Part shown: one piece after another, positions 45,772 through 54,971 of the stretch
Layout: each line of letters opens with the position of its first letter
Position numbering within the stretch: position 1 is the first letter of the stretch
Assembly (NCBI RefSeq): GCF_018271975.1
Contig: NZ_JAGUCN010000002.1
Span: 310,001-374,000 of the forward strand
DNA: 64,000 nucleotides
From: Carboxylicivirga mesophila
GTDB taxonomy: Bacteria; Bacteroidota; Bacteroidia; Bacteroidales; Marinilabiliaceae
Direction: 5' to 3'
Program-made: the position numbers and the translations under genes
Notes under the pieces: model-generated
Database searches by the model: none
The model's input: the letters and a program-made list of their open reading frames with translations, nothing else
What the model was told of the DNA's origin: nothing

Positions 45772-46800
45772 ATGGAAGAGAGAAAGATATTGATAATTTA
45801 TACAGGTGGTACTATTGGTATGGTGATCGATCCGGAAACCAACTCATTGGTGCCATTTGATTTTGAAAGTATATCAAAGCACGTGCCTGAGTTACGCCGA
45901 TTCGATTTTCAGGTAAAGAGTCTTTCTTTTGAGCCGCTCATCGACTCATCCGACATGCATCCAGAAGTATGGATTAAACTGGTTGGTATTATTGAGGAGA
46001 ACTATTCGTTATACGATGGTTTTGTGATATTGCACGGGACTGATACAATGGCTTACACAGCCAGTGCATTGAGTTTTATGTTGCAAAATCTCAAAAAGCC
46101 AGTTGTACTGACTGGAAGTCAATTACCATTAGGAACGATTCGTACAGACGGGAAAGAAAACCTGATAACCGCCCTGGAGATTGCTGCCGCACAAAAAAAC
46201 CGTCAGGCACTGGTTCCTGAGGTCTGTATCTATTTTAAGGATAAGCTTTTCAGGGGCAACAGGACTACCAAATACAATGCGGAGCATTTTAATGCCTTTC
46301 GTTCCGATAATTATCCGCCGCTAGCCGAAGCGGGCATCCACCTGAAATATAATTATCCCTATATTCGGTATACCACGCTTAACGGCACCTTCCGTGTATC
46401 TAAAAAAATGGATACCAATGTCGCTTTGTTACGCATATTTCCGGGCATCAATAAGGATGTGGTTAAGGCCGTATTGAATGCCCCAAATATTAAAGCAGTA
46501 GTGCTCGAGACTTATGGTTCTGGTAATGCACCAACTACAGAATGGTTCTTAAACGAAATTAAGGAAGCTGTAGAGCGGGGGTTGATTATCCTAAATGTAA
46601 CGCAGTGCCTTGCAGGTAGCGTAGAAATGTGGCGTTATGAAACCGGTGTGCATATGCTCGAACTGGGAGTTGTAGGTGGTTACGATATGACTACTGAATC
46701 TGCAGTGACTAAGTTGATGTACCTGTTAGCTAACTGTTCTTCAGTTGAGGAAGTGAAAAAAGGGTTAAACCGATCGCTTCAGGGAGAAATTCATATCTAA
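45772..46800 (+). CDS. ansA: Type I (cytoplasmic) asparaginase
   Basis: 342 residues. Hydrolyses L-asparagine to aspartate and ammonia. The first catalytic Thr is in ILIIYTGGTIGMVIDPETNS (about 6-25) and the second in FVILHGTDTMAYTASALSFM near 84, the HGTDTM motif of the family. VVLTGSQLPLGTIRTDGKEN near 111 is also typical. There is no signal peptide, so it is the cytoplasmic low-affinity type. It is the second gene after tatD. The 318-base gap that follows (46801-47118) holds only the candidate exbB promoter. Confidence 0.95.
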   Translation: MEERKILIIYTGGTIGMVIDPETNSLVPFDFESISKHVPELRRFDFQVKSLSFEPLIDSSDMHPEVWIKLVGIIEENYSLYDGFVILHGTDTMAYTASALSFMLQNLKKPVVLTGSQLPLGTIRTDGKENLITALEIAAAQKNRQALVPEVCIYFKDKLFRGNRTTKYNAEHFNAFRSDNYPPLAEAGIHLKYNYPYIRYTTLNGTFRVSKKMDTNVALLRIFPGINKDVVKAVLNAPNIKAVVLETYGSGNAPTTEWFLNEIKEAVERGLIILNVTQCLAGSVEMWRYETGVHMLELGVVGGYDMTTESAVTKLMYLLANCSSVEEVKKGLNRSLQGEIHI

Positions 46801-46966
46801 ATTAGATAATATCCCTTTTTAATTAATAGGTTTTAATAAGAGGTCTTTTGCATTAATTGATAGTAATTTGTGGGAAAATGCTGAAGGTTTGTCAGCGCTT
46901 GAAATTAAGCTTGCTAATCGAAAGCTCATCATTGTGCTACCAATAACGAAAATTAACAGTTAAGAG

Positions 46967-46995
46967 TTTGTAATTGACTTTTTTTTTGTAATTTG
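46967..46995 (+). promoter_or_regulatory. Candidate promoter of the ExbB/ExbD operon
   Basis: TTTG at 46967-46970 and TAATTTG at 46989-46995 are 18 bases apart. The second element lacks one base of the TAnnTTTG consensus. It would give a leader of about 115 bases before the ATG at 47119. Confidence 0.4.
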
Positions 46996-47118
46996 CAACC
47001 CTGAAAAATTAAAGGGTTTGAACCTTTTTGTATCTTTAATAAATAAGGGAAAAGGGGACAACATTAAACTATTTTGAGTATTAACAATACTAATACAAAT
47101 CAAAATTTTTAGCAGACT

Positions 47119-47931
47119 ATGAAAAAGCTATTTGCGTTTTTAGCAGTAATTGGAATGCTGAGTGCCGGTGCCAATGCCGTTTATGCTCAGGAAGAAGAAA
47201 ATGTAGCTGGCGAAGCTACTGAACAGGTGGCTGAACAAACAGCACCAAGTGAAGAACCCGCAGCAGTTGTTGAGGAAGAAATGGCTGAGGCTCCTAAGGG
47301 TATTCACAAGCAGATTAAAGCCAAATTCATCGAAGGTGGTGCAATGTTTATGAGCTTTGTACTTTTAGCTTTGATTTTCGGTTTAGCAATCTGTATCGAA
47401 AGAATCATTTACTTGAATCTTGCTTCTACTAACACTAAGAAGTTGTTACAAAACATCGAGAATGCGTTGAATGACGGTGGTGTTGAGGCAGCTAAAGAAG
47501 TGTGTCGTAACACAAGAGGTCCTGTAGCTTCTATTTTCTACCAAGGTCTTGATCGTTTCGATGAAGGTATTGAAGTAGTTGAGAAGTCAGTTATCTCTTA
47601 TGGTTCAGTTCAAATGGGTCTTTTAGAAAAAGGATTAACTTGGATTTCATTGTTTATCTCGCTTGCTCCTATGCTTGGTTTCATGGGTACTGTAATCGGT
47701 ATGATTGATGCTTTCGACAGCATCCAGGCAATGGGTACTATCTCTGCAACTGCTGTAGCAGGTGGTATTAAAGTAGCGTTGATTACCACTGTATCTGGTT
47801 TGATCGTAGCTATCATCCTTCAGGTATTCTACAACTACATCGTTTCTAAAATCGATGGTATTGTAAATACTATGGAAGATGCTTCAATCTCTCTACTGGA
47901 TATTTTGGTAAAATATAACATGAAAAAATAA
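47119..47931 (+). CDS. exbB: MotA/TolQ/ExbB-family proton channel protein
   Basis: 270 residues. Proton-driven energiser of TonB- or Tol-type systems in the inner membrane. The N-terminus is a cleavable-type signal (about 1-24) followed by a Glu/Ala-rich acidic stretch (about 25-60). Three main helices come at about 75-97, 172-195 and 206-232. The family signature is in WISLFISLAPMLGFMGTVIG (about 175-194) and SATAVAGGIKVALITTVSGL near 208. First of four closely spaced genes. It could energise the TonB-dependent receptors in this window. No tonB gene is present here, so this link is inference. Confidence 0.93.
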   Translation: MKKLFAFLAVIGMLSAGANAVYAQEEENVAGEATEQVAEQTAPSEEPAAVVEEEMAEAPKGIHKQIKAKFIEGGAMFMSFVLLALIFGLAICIERIIYLNLASTNTKKLLQNIENALNDGGVEAAKEVCRNTRGPVASIFYQGLDRFDEGIEVVEKSVISYGSVQMGLLEKGLTWISLFISLAPMLGFMGTVIGMIDAFDSIQAMGTISATAVAGGIKVALITTVSGLIVAIILQVFYNYIVSKIDGIVNTMEDASISLLDILVKYNMKK

Positions 47932-47939
47932 TTGTCGTT

Positions 47940-48395
47940 ATGACTAAGCTTTCAAAAATTTTAAATATTGTTCTATACCTGCTGTTAGCAATAACCTTGG
48001 TATTTGCCGGAATGTTCTTTTTCGGCCCATGGTTAACAGAAGCAGATGGTGTAGCGCATGACACACCAATCTACACAGAGTCTTTCCTTAACTGGGCGAA
48101 GTTGTTAATCTATGTAGCTGCTGGTGTATCACTATTATTTGAAGTGTTCCACTTGGTTATGAATCCTAGAAATGCTGTTCGATCGTTAGTTTCGATGGCT
48201 ATCTTGGGTGTTATTGTATTAGTGGCCTATAGCATGTCTGATGACACGCCGCTTCAACTAATAGGATATCAAGGAGCCGATAACGTTCCAAGCATGTTGA
48301 CCATGGCTGGTACCATGTTATATGGAACTTATTTATTGTTCGGAATAGTGATTGTTGCTATTCTGTATACAGAATTATCGCGTCTGTTTAAATAA
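47940..48395 (+). CDS. Membrane protein of the ExbB/ExbD operon
   Basis: 151 residues with four predicted membrane helices (about 10-27, 50-68, 78-96 and 125-147). It has no signal peptide and a short polar loop between helices 1 and 2. Located 8 bases after exbB and 39 bases before the first exbD gene, it is a constant feature of this operon type in Bacteroidota. I do not recognise a named domain. It may be a structural partner of the channel complex. Confidence 0.75.
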   Translation: MTKLSKILNIVLYLLLAITLVFAGMFFFGPWLTEADGVAHDTPIYTESFLNWAKLLIYVAAGVSLLFEVFHLVMNPRNAVRSLVSMAILGVIVLVAYSMSDDTPLQLIGYQGADNVPSMLTMAGTMLYGTYLLFGIVIVAILYTELSRLFK

Positions 48396-48434
48396 TGGCC
48401 CGATCCTGTTAAAGGATCATAAAATTAATTGTCT

Positions 48435-49010
48435 ATGTCAAAAAGAGAAGTACAAGAAGTTAATGCAGGGTCAATGGCAGATATTGCTTTCTTGTTGCTT
48501 ATCTTCTTCCTGGTAACCACTACCATGGATACTGACACCGGATTAGCACGTCTTTTACCTCCACCGGTAGAAGAAGAACCAGAAGATACCCCTCCTATTA
48601 AGGAGCGTAACGTATTTACGGTGCTTATCAACAGTCAGAACCAATTGCTGGTAGAAGGCAGACCAATGGAGATAAGGGACCTGACAGAAGCAACTAAAGA
48701 GTTTATCTTAAATCCACTGGATGATGAAAAACTTCCAGAGAAAAAGGAGATAGAAGTTGAACTGTTAGGTGTTCAGGAAGTAACCAAAGGAGTAATCTCT
48801 CTGCAGAACGACCGTGATACTGAATATCAGACTTATTTGATGGTTCAAAACGAACTTCAAAGAGCTTACAACGAGTTAAGAGATGATTTAGCGAAAAGGA
48901 AATTTGGTAAAACTTATGAGGAGCTGGAAAAAGAAGAGCAAAAAGCTGTTCGCTCAGTATTTCCTCAAAAGATTTCCGAGGCAGAACCTAAAAACATAGG
49001 AGGTAACTAG
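48435..49010 (+). CDS. exbD: ExbD/TolR-family protein 1
   Basis: 191 residues from the ATG at 48435; a TTG two codons earlier is in frame but less likely. One membrane helix (about 14-33) contains the conserved Asp of the proton path in SMADIAFLLLIFFLVTTTMD. The periplasmic part is longer than usual, with an inserted, charged helical region (about 115-165, rich in Glu/Lys) before the end. It lies one base before the second exbD gene, so the two ExbD chains may form a mixed complex with ExbB. Confidence 0.92.
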   Translation: MSKREVQEVNAGSMADIAFLLLIFFLVTTTMDTDTGLARLLPPPVEEEPEDTPPIKERNVFTVLINSQNQLLVEGRPMEIRDLTEATKEFILNPLDDEKLPEKKEIEVELLGVQEVTKGVISLQNDRDTEYQTYLMVQNELQRAYNELRDDLAKRKFGKTYEELEKEEQKAVRSVFPQKISEAEPKNIGGN

Positions 49011-49011
49011 T

Positions 49012-49485
49012 ATGGCAAAGTTCAGAAAAAAGAAGAGCGGAGGCCAGCAAGCTATTAACACGGCCTCGTTACCAGATATCGTTTTCATGTTGCTGTTCTT
49101 CTTCATGGTATCAACAACTATGAAAGAGGTAGATATGAAAGTGCAGATTAAACCTGCACAAGCAACAGAACTCGCTACATTGGAGAAAAAAGAGTTGGTG
49201 ACTTTTATTTATGTAGGTGTTCCCGCTAAAAAGTTTCAGGCTCTTTACGGAAGTGAACCACGTATTCAGTTGAATGACCAATTTGCAACTGTGCCGGATA
49301 TTCAAAGTTATATTGCTCAATCGCGTGACGCTATGCGTGAGAGTGATCAGCCAAAAATGACTGTGTCAATTAAGGCTGACAGAGAATGTCCAATGGGAGT
49401 TATTACTGATATCAAGCAAGCCTTGCGTAAAGCAGCTGCCTTGAAGATTAACTACTCAGCAGCCGAAATGGTTAAAAACAGATAA
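49012..49485 (+). CDS. exbD: ExbD/TolR-family protein 2
   Basis: 157 residues. One membrane helix (about 19-40) with the proton-path Asp in NTASLPDIVFMLLFFFMVST. The periplasmic domain (TEKKEL-type linker then RIQLNDQFATVPDIQSYIAQ near 84 and VSIKADRECPMGVITDIKQA near 122) follows the ExbD pattern, and its length is normal for the family. It starts two bases after the previous gene stops. It is the last gene of the operon and is followed by a strong terminator. Confidence 0.93.
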   Translation: MAKFRKKKSGGQQAINTASLPDIVFMLLFFFMVSTTMKEVDMKVQIKPAQATELATLEKKELVTFIYVGVPAKKFQALYGSEPRIQLNDQFATVPDIQSYIAQSRDAMRESDQPKMTVSIKADRECPMGVITDIKQALRKAAALKINYSAAEMVKNR

Positions 49486-49506
49486 TTACTTATCTAGTAT
49501 ATATTA

Positions 49507-49534
49507 AAAGGGAGTCATACGACTCCCTTTTTTT
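49507..49534 (+). terminator. Terminator of the ExbB/ExbD operon
   Basis: A perfect 10-bp stem (49507-49516 with 49521-49530), 4-base loop, followed by a T run. Confidence 0.9.
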
Positions 49535-49652
49535 GTACCAGTATTTCAAGTTCATATCATTAACATTTTGTAACAATTAAAAAATGTTTCTATTTTAGTC
49601 CGCTGAAATTCATATTCGTAGTAGTTTCACCTGTAATATATCAAACAATAAC

Positions 49653-50222
49653 TTGGAGAGCGATACCGTCATACATGCCATTAATAGTTATCTCTTAAAG
49701 CACGATCTTAGGTCATTTAAGGTTATATATCACCATTTTTATAAAAGTCTGTGCTTTTTTGCCAACGATTATTTATCTGATAGTGATACTGCAGAAGATG
49801 TGGTACAGGACGTTTTTACCCAAGTCTGGGATAATATGCCTGAAGTTTCAGAGCCTTCTAAATTACAAGCCTACTTGTATGCCATGGTACGTAATCGTTG
49901 TCTCAATCGGATTAGAACGCAACAAAATTTGCAGAAATATCAGACAAATGAAATACAAGAAATAGCCTGGGATGATGATGAGTCTGTTCGTATAGTGAAA
50001 GCCGAAGTATTGCGTGAGATAATGGCAAGTATTGAAAAATTACCCGAGCGTGCACAGGAGGTGTTTAAGCTAAGTTACCTTACTCAACTGCGCGAGCAGG
50101 AAATTGCCGACCGCCTGAATATTACCGTTAACTCGGTAAAGACACATAAGAAGAGAGCGAAAAGTATTTTAAAAGATGAATTAAGGCATTTATTCAGTCT
50201 GATAAGCATTTTTCATTTATAA
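49653..50222 (+). CDS. ECF sigma factor (Bacteroidota sigma-70 expansion family)
   Basis: 189 residues with an apparent TTG start: no ATG or GTG occurs in frame near the N-terminus, and 189 residues is the normal size. Region 2 is shown by FFANDYLSDSDTAEDVVQDV (about 35-54) and FTQVWDN, region 4 by KLPERAQEVFKLSYLTQLRE near 133 and EIADRLNITVNSVKTHKKRA. It is the first gene of the uptake locus and is followed by its FecR anti-sigma gene. Receptor-STN/FecR signalling would release it to transcribe the SusC operon. Confidence 0.92.
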   Translation: MESDTVIHAINSYLLKHDLRSFKVIYHHFYKSLCFFANDYLSDSDTAEDVVQDVFTQVWDNMPEVSEPSKLQAYLYAMVRNRCLNRIRTQQNLQKYQTNEIQEIAWDDDESVRIVKAEVLREIMASIEKLPERAQEVFKLSYLTQLREQEIADRLNITVNSVKTHKKRAKSILKDELRHLFSLISIFHL

Positions 50223-50290
50223 GCGAATTTTCTTAATACTTGTTTCACCTAATTTTATTTTCTAATTGTCATATGGCAAAAGAGTAAAGG

Positions 50291-51451
50291 ATGGATGTAT
50301 TTAAGCTATCAGCATTAATTGTAAAATATTTAAGAGGGACCCGTGATGCGCAGGCACAAGCCAAATTGGAGGAGTGGAAAACTATAAATTCAGCCAATAG
50401 GAATTTTATTGAAGATATACGTGATCCTAATTTATTGGGTGAGGAACTAAAGGTTTACAATAGCTTTGATAGCAATAAAGCTTGGGACCAGTTCGTAATA
50501 ACCAACAAACTTAATAGAAATAGTAGCATCTATATGCAACCGTTGTTAAGAGTCGCCTCTATTATTGTTTTATTGATTTCAATTGGTGGCGTCCTTTATT
50601 TTCTTAACACAATGCGTGAGCAACCACAACAGTTAACAGAATCAAGTATTCAACCTGGCACATCAAATGCTGTTTTGGTAGTAGATAATCATTCAATTGC
50701 CTTAAGCGATACTGTTAACACCGTATTGGAAGATAAATCTGAACTAATCGCCAGTATTAGTAATGGGCAGATAAATTACAATAACGAGGTATCCTCTTTG
50801 CTTGAAATGACTGTGAAAGTGCCCATTAAATCCGAGTATCAATTTGTGTTATCGGATGGTACAAAGGTTTGGATGAATGCCGGCAGTACAGTGACATTTG
50901 CTCATCCATTTAAGGGAAATACTCGAAGTATTAAAGCTGAAGGTGAAGTATACCTTGAGGTAGCCAAAGATGCTACTCGTCCGTTTGTTGTTGAACTGCC
51001 CAATAGCAATAGCATTGAAGTGTTGGGAACACAATTCAATGTTAAAGCATATCCTGATGAGCACCTGCATAAAACCGTGTTAGTGGAAGGTAGCGTCCTT
51101 TGGAAATCGAATAATGGCACAGAACGCCTGATGGAACCTGGCCAGCTTTTAACAATGAACAGTTCAGATAATTGGATTGAAGTTAAAAATGTGGATGTTA
51201 ATCAATATATAGCTTGGAAAGAAGGGCTTTTTGTTTATGAAGGAGAAAGGTTGGAGGATATTATGAGATCATTAGCCCGTTGGTATGGGGTAACAGTTAC
51301 TTATCAAGATGAAGTTATAAAGGATTTGCATTTTAGTGTGGATGTTAAGCGTTATGAGCATTTAAATGACATTCTGAAGATGCTTGAGGTGACAGAAAAA
51401 ATCTACTTCACGATCAACGGATCTGAAATAATCGTTAATAAGCATAACTAA
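50291..51451 (+). CDS. FecR-family anti-sigma factor
   Basis: 386 residues. An N-terminal cytoplasmic part (about 1-82) binds the sigma factor. One membrane helix is at about 87-107 (RVASIIVLLISIGGVLYFL). The periplasmic FecR domain (VPIKSEYQFVLSDGTKVWMN near 178, then VTFAHPFKGNTRSIKAEGEV) follows. The C-terminal DUF4974-type domain (FVYEGERLEDIMRSLARWYG near 315) contacts the STN domain of the partner SusC. Located 69 bases after the ECF gene, it senses ligand binding and controls the sigma factor. It ends at a strong hairpin before susC. Confidence 0.93.
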   Translation: MDVFKLSALIVKYLRGTRDAQAQAKLEEWKTINSANRNFIEDIRDPNLLGEELKVYNSFDSNKAWDQFVITNKLNRNSSIYMQPLLRVASIIVLLISIGGVLYFLNTMREQPQQLTESSIQPGTSNAVLVVDNHSIALSDTVNTVLEDKSELIASISNGQINYNNEVSSLLEMTVKVPIKSEYQFVLSDGTKVWMNAGSTVTFAHPFKGNTRSIKAEGEVYLEVAKDATRPFVVELPNSNSIEVLGTQFNVKAYPDEHLHKTVLVEGSVLWKSNNGTERLMEPGQLLTMNSSDNWIEVKNVDVNQYIAWKEGLFVYEGERLEDIMRSLARWYGVTVTYQDEVIKDLHFSVDVKRYEHLNDILKMLEVTEKIYFTINGSEIIVNKHN

Positions 51452-51481
51452 AAACAGGAAGTGCTGGAACACTTCCTGTTT
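51452..51481 (+). terminator. Strong hairpin between fecR and susC
   Basis: A perfect 12-bp stem (51452-51463 with 51470-51481), 6-base loop. Only three T residues follow the base of the stem. It separates the regulatory gene pair from the structural operon, as an intrinsic terminator with weak T tail or as an mRNA-protecting hairpin. Confidence 0.7.
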
Positions 51482-51535
51482 GGGCCTAAGAGATTAACTC
51501 TTATGGCTTAAGTTTAATCATTCAATTACAAATCT

Positions 51536-54500
51536 ATGAAAAAAAATCGGGAATTACTGTACCCGGATGGGAGGGGTACACCCCAAATTTGGCGAATTAT
51601 GAAGCTAAGCCTTTTAATGATGTTCGTTATTCTCTGGCATGCATCAGCTAACTCTTACAGCCAGGAAACCAAACTGAAGCTAGATATAAGTAATGCTTCA
51701 GTGAAGGAAGTATTTAAAGCCATTAAATCGCAGAGTAGGTTTACCTTCATTTTTAATGAAGAAGATATTGCACAGGTCAAAGCGGTATCACTATCGGTTA
51801 ATGGCGAAACAGTTGAATCGGTCTTATCAGCATGCCTTCAGGGTACAGGACTAACCTGGCAGGTGATTGACGATGTGGTCATTATAAAACCATCAAAAAG
51901 TGTAGCTCAGCAAAATGATTTAGTTATCAAAGGTCAGGTATTGGATGAGAAAGGGCAGCCAGTGCCGGGAGTGAATATTATTGTGCTGGAGTATAACAAT
52001 GGTACCATCTCAGACTCAGAAGGTCGCTATGAACTTACTGTTCCCGATGAGAATGCTCACCTGGTATTTACATTCATCGGTTTTGAGAAGCAGACGATTG
52101 CTATTGACGGACGCTCACAAATAAATGTTACTCTAATAACCGAAGTGAGTGAATTAGGTGATGTGGTGGTAACCGGTTACTACAATCAAACCAAGGAGAG
52201 TTTTACAGGAGCAGCCACCACTATTAGCTCTGATAAATTACAGGAAGTTAGTAATACGAATGTACTTCAGGCACTTCAGGTTTTTGACCCCTCATTTAAA
52301 ATTGTTGATAATAATGATTTTGGTTCGAACCCTAACCGTATGCCCGAAATTGAAGTGAGAGGTAAAGCAAGCTTCCCTGGTTTAAGTGAGAGTGAAATAC
52401 GTAGTAATCCAAATCAACCAACATTTATATTGGATGGGTTTGAAGTAAATTTGGAGAAAATATATGATTTAGACATCAACCGTATTGCCAGTGTCACTAT
52501 ATTAAAAGATGCCAGTGCAACAGCTATATACGGTTCAAGAGCAGCCAATGGAGTAGTGGTTATTGAAACAAAAGCCCCTGAGAAAGGAAAGCTAAGAGTG
52601 AATTACACTTTTGATGGCACTGTTTCTGCACCAGATTTATCTGATTATAACTTGTTAAATGCAACTAATAAACTTGAAGCTGAGCGTTTGGCTGGCTTGT
52701 ATACATCAAGTCGACCCGCCGGAGATAGCTATACCGAGCAAGTGCGTTTAGACCAGCTTTACAATCAAAACCTTCAAGCGATAAAACAAGGTGTTAATAC
52801 CGATTGGATTGCACAGCCTGTTGAAAACAGTTTTTCTCACAAACATTCTTTGTTTCTAGAGGGCGGTGATGACGTCATACGTTATGCCCTGGAAGGTAAC
52901 TTTAATGATGAGAGAGGTGTTATGAAAGGCTCTGGTCGAAAGCGTTACGCCCTTGGAAGCATGTTATCATATCGATTTAAGAATATTACTTTCAAAAATC
53001 ATCTGACAGTAACACGTGTTGATGCTCCGGATTCGCCATATGGAAGTTTTGCAGACTATGCACGGTTAAATCCTTACTACCGAATGAAGGATGAGAATGG
53101 CCGGTTTTATCAGACCTTACGTACAAATGAAGATCCGTTGTCACCTGTTCAATATTCTGGACTATATGATGCCCATTATTTAGCCAATGAAAATGGCAGT
53201 AAGTATACCAATGTCACCAATAACTTCTCCATTGATTGGATGCTGCTAGAAGGCCTGCGTTTAAAAGGTAATATGTCTTTTCAGTTACAAAATGATAAAA
53301 GTGAAACGTTTAGCTCACCCGAATCTATTGCTTTTATCAATACTCCTGAGGAGGATTTTAATCTGCGTGGCAGCTATTATGTTGGCGATCAGGAGATGTT
53401 TTTATTGGATGGAAATTTGGTGTTAAGCTATTTCAAACAGATTGATAAGCATTTCATTAATGCGGTGATTGGTGGTAATATTCAGGAGCAAACCATCGAT
53501 TTTGAAGACTATACTGCCGAAGGTTTTGCTAATGATCGTTTGAGTCATGTTAGTTTTGGTGCGCAATTTAAAGAAGGCACAACTCCTGGAGGATATGAAG
53601 AAACGAGCCGACTGGCAGGTGCATTCTCTAATTTAAACTATAATTTCGATAACCGTTTTCTGGCAGATGCCTCTTTACGTATCGATGGTTCATCTAAATT
53701 TGGAAAGAACCAACGTACGGCTCCTTTCTGGTCTGCCGGATTGGGATGGAATATTCACAACGAAAGTTTTTTTAGAGATAATGCCAAGGTTAATGAATTA
53801 CGCTTAAGAGCTAATGTGGGGGAAACAGGTGGAGATAATTTCTATGCCTATCAAGCCTTAACAACCTACCAGTACATTACTGATCGTCACTATCGATTTA
53901 ATAATGGAGCGTTTATAAAAGCCATAGGTAATGAGGATTTAAGGTGGCAAACAACCATGAAGCGTAATGTTGGTTTAGATTTGGCACTATTCAATAGTCG
54001 TTTAATGTTATCGGGGAACTACTACTACGATACCACCAAAGATTTATTGACTCAGGTTACCATTGCACCATCCATTGGCTTCTCAAGTTTTACTTCAAAC
54101 ATGGGCGATGTATTGAACAAAGGTGTGGAACTGAATGTGAGTGGAACAGTATATAAAAACTCTCAGAAAGGCATATTTGTCAACTTGTTTGCCAATGTTA
54201 GGCATAATGTTAATGAGATCCAGAGAATATCAGATGCTTTAAAGGAGTATAATAAGAGTGCTGCTGAAAATCAGAATAAGGAAGTTGAGAATCAGGGCAA
54301 TGCCAATATTTATCGTCAAGGCGAATCGGCCGATATGATTAGTACTGCGCCCGTCTTACAGTTTAACGAAGGCGAATCCATTTATGCCATCTATGCCGTT
54401 CGTTCCTTGGGTATCGATCCTGTATCGGGTAGAGAAGTGTTTTTAGATCGTTTTGGCAATACAACCATGACATGGGATGCACGCGATCAGGTAGTGGTTG

Positions 54501-54961
54501 GTGAGGCGCAACCAAAGTATGAAGGATTCTTCGGTACCAATACCGATATTGGTAATTTTAGTATCAACTTAAGTTTTAATTACCGTTTGGGCGGTCAGAT
54601 TTATAACAATACGGTAATCGACAGGGTTGAGAATGCCAACTTGTATAACAATGTTGATCAGCGTGTGCTAGAGCAACGGTGGACACAGGAAGGTGATGTG
54701 AAACCATACAAAAGTATTGCCGATCGCTCTATTACACGTGCCTCATCGCGCTTTGTAGAAGATGAGGATATGCTTTCGTTGGCTTCAGCACGTGTTTCTT
54801 ATAGGTTTAATCCTGTGGCATTGCGGAATATCGGATTACGTCATCTGAAGTTATCCATGTATATGAGTGATATCTTCAGAATATCAACAGTTAAAAGAGA
54901 ACGTGGACTGACCTACCCATTTGCCCGATCGGTATCATTCTCATTACAAACCAATTTTTAA
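51536..54961 (+). CDS. SusC/RagA-family TonB-linked outer-membrane protein with STN domain
   Basis: 1141 residues. After an extended N-terminus and signal peptide (about 22-42, MKLSLLMMFVILWHASANSY) comes an STN signalling domain (about 45-115, ISNASVKEVFKAIKSQSRFT). A carboxypeptidase-regulatory domain follows (about 130-205, LVIKGQVLDEKGQPVPGVNI), then the TonB-box-like GDVVVTGYYNQTKES near 217, the plug (ASVTILKDASATAIYGSRAA near 322) and the large barrel. The STN domain pairs it with the upstream FecR/ECF regulators. It imports ligands caught by the SusD-like partner. Length and motifs are intact. Confidence 0.95.
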   Translation: MKKNRELLYPDGRGTPQIWRIMKLSLLMMFVILWHASANSYSQETKLKLDISNASVKEVFKAIKSQSRFTFIFNEEDIAQVKAVSLSVNGETVESVLSACLQGTGLTWQVIDDVVIIKPSKSVAQQNDLVIKGQVLDEKGQPVPGVNIIVLEYNNGTISDSEGRYELTVPDENAHLVFTFIGFEKQTIAIDGRSQINVTLITEVSELGDVVVTGYYNQTKESFTGAATTISSDKLQEVSNTNVLQALQVFDPSFKIVDNNDFGSNPNRMPEIEVRGKASFPGLSESEIRSNPNQPTFILDGFEVNLEKIYDLDINRIASVTILKDASATAIYGSRAANGVVVIETKAPEKGKLRVNYTFDGTVSAPDLSDYNLLNATNKLEAERLAGLYTSSRPAGDSYTEQVRLDQLYNQNLQAIKQGVNTDWIAQPVENSFSHKHSLFLEGGDDVIRYALEGNFNDERGVMKGSGRKRYALGSMLSYRFKNITFKNHLTVTRVDAPDSPYGSFADYARLNPYYRMKDENGRFYQTLRTNEDPLSPVQYSGLYDAHYLANENGSKYTNVTNNFSIDWMLLEGLRLKGNMSFQLQNDKSETFSSPESIAFINTPEEDFNLRGSYYVGDQEMFLLDGNLVLSYFKQIDKHFINAVIGGNIQEQTIDFEDYTAEGFANDRLSHVSFGAQFKEGTTPGGYEETSRLAGAFSNLNYNFDNRFLADASLRIDGSSKFGKNQRTAPFWSAGLGWNIHNESFFRDNAKVNELRLRANVGETGGDNFYAYQALTTYQYITDRHYRFNNGAFIKAIGNEDLRWQTTMKRNVGLDLALFNSRLMLSGNYYYDTTKDLLTQVTIAPSIGFSSFTSNMGDVLNKGVELNVSGTVYKNSQKGIFVNLFANVRHNVNEIQRISDALKEYNKSAAENQNKEVENQGNANIYRQGESADMISTAPVLQFNEGESIYAIYAVRSLGIDPVSGREVFLDRFGNTTMTWDARDQVVVGEAQPKYEGFFGTNTDIGNFSINLSFNYRLGGQIYNNTVIDRVENANLYNNVDQRVLEQRWTQEGDVKPYKSIADRSITRASSRFVEDEDMLSLASARVSYRFNPVALRNIGLRHLKLSMYMSDIFRISTVKRERGLTYPFARSVSFSLQTNF

Positions 54962-54971
54962 TTAAGCGAAC

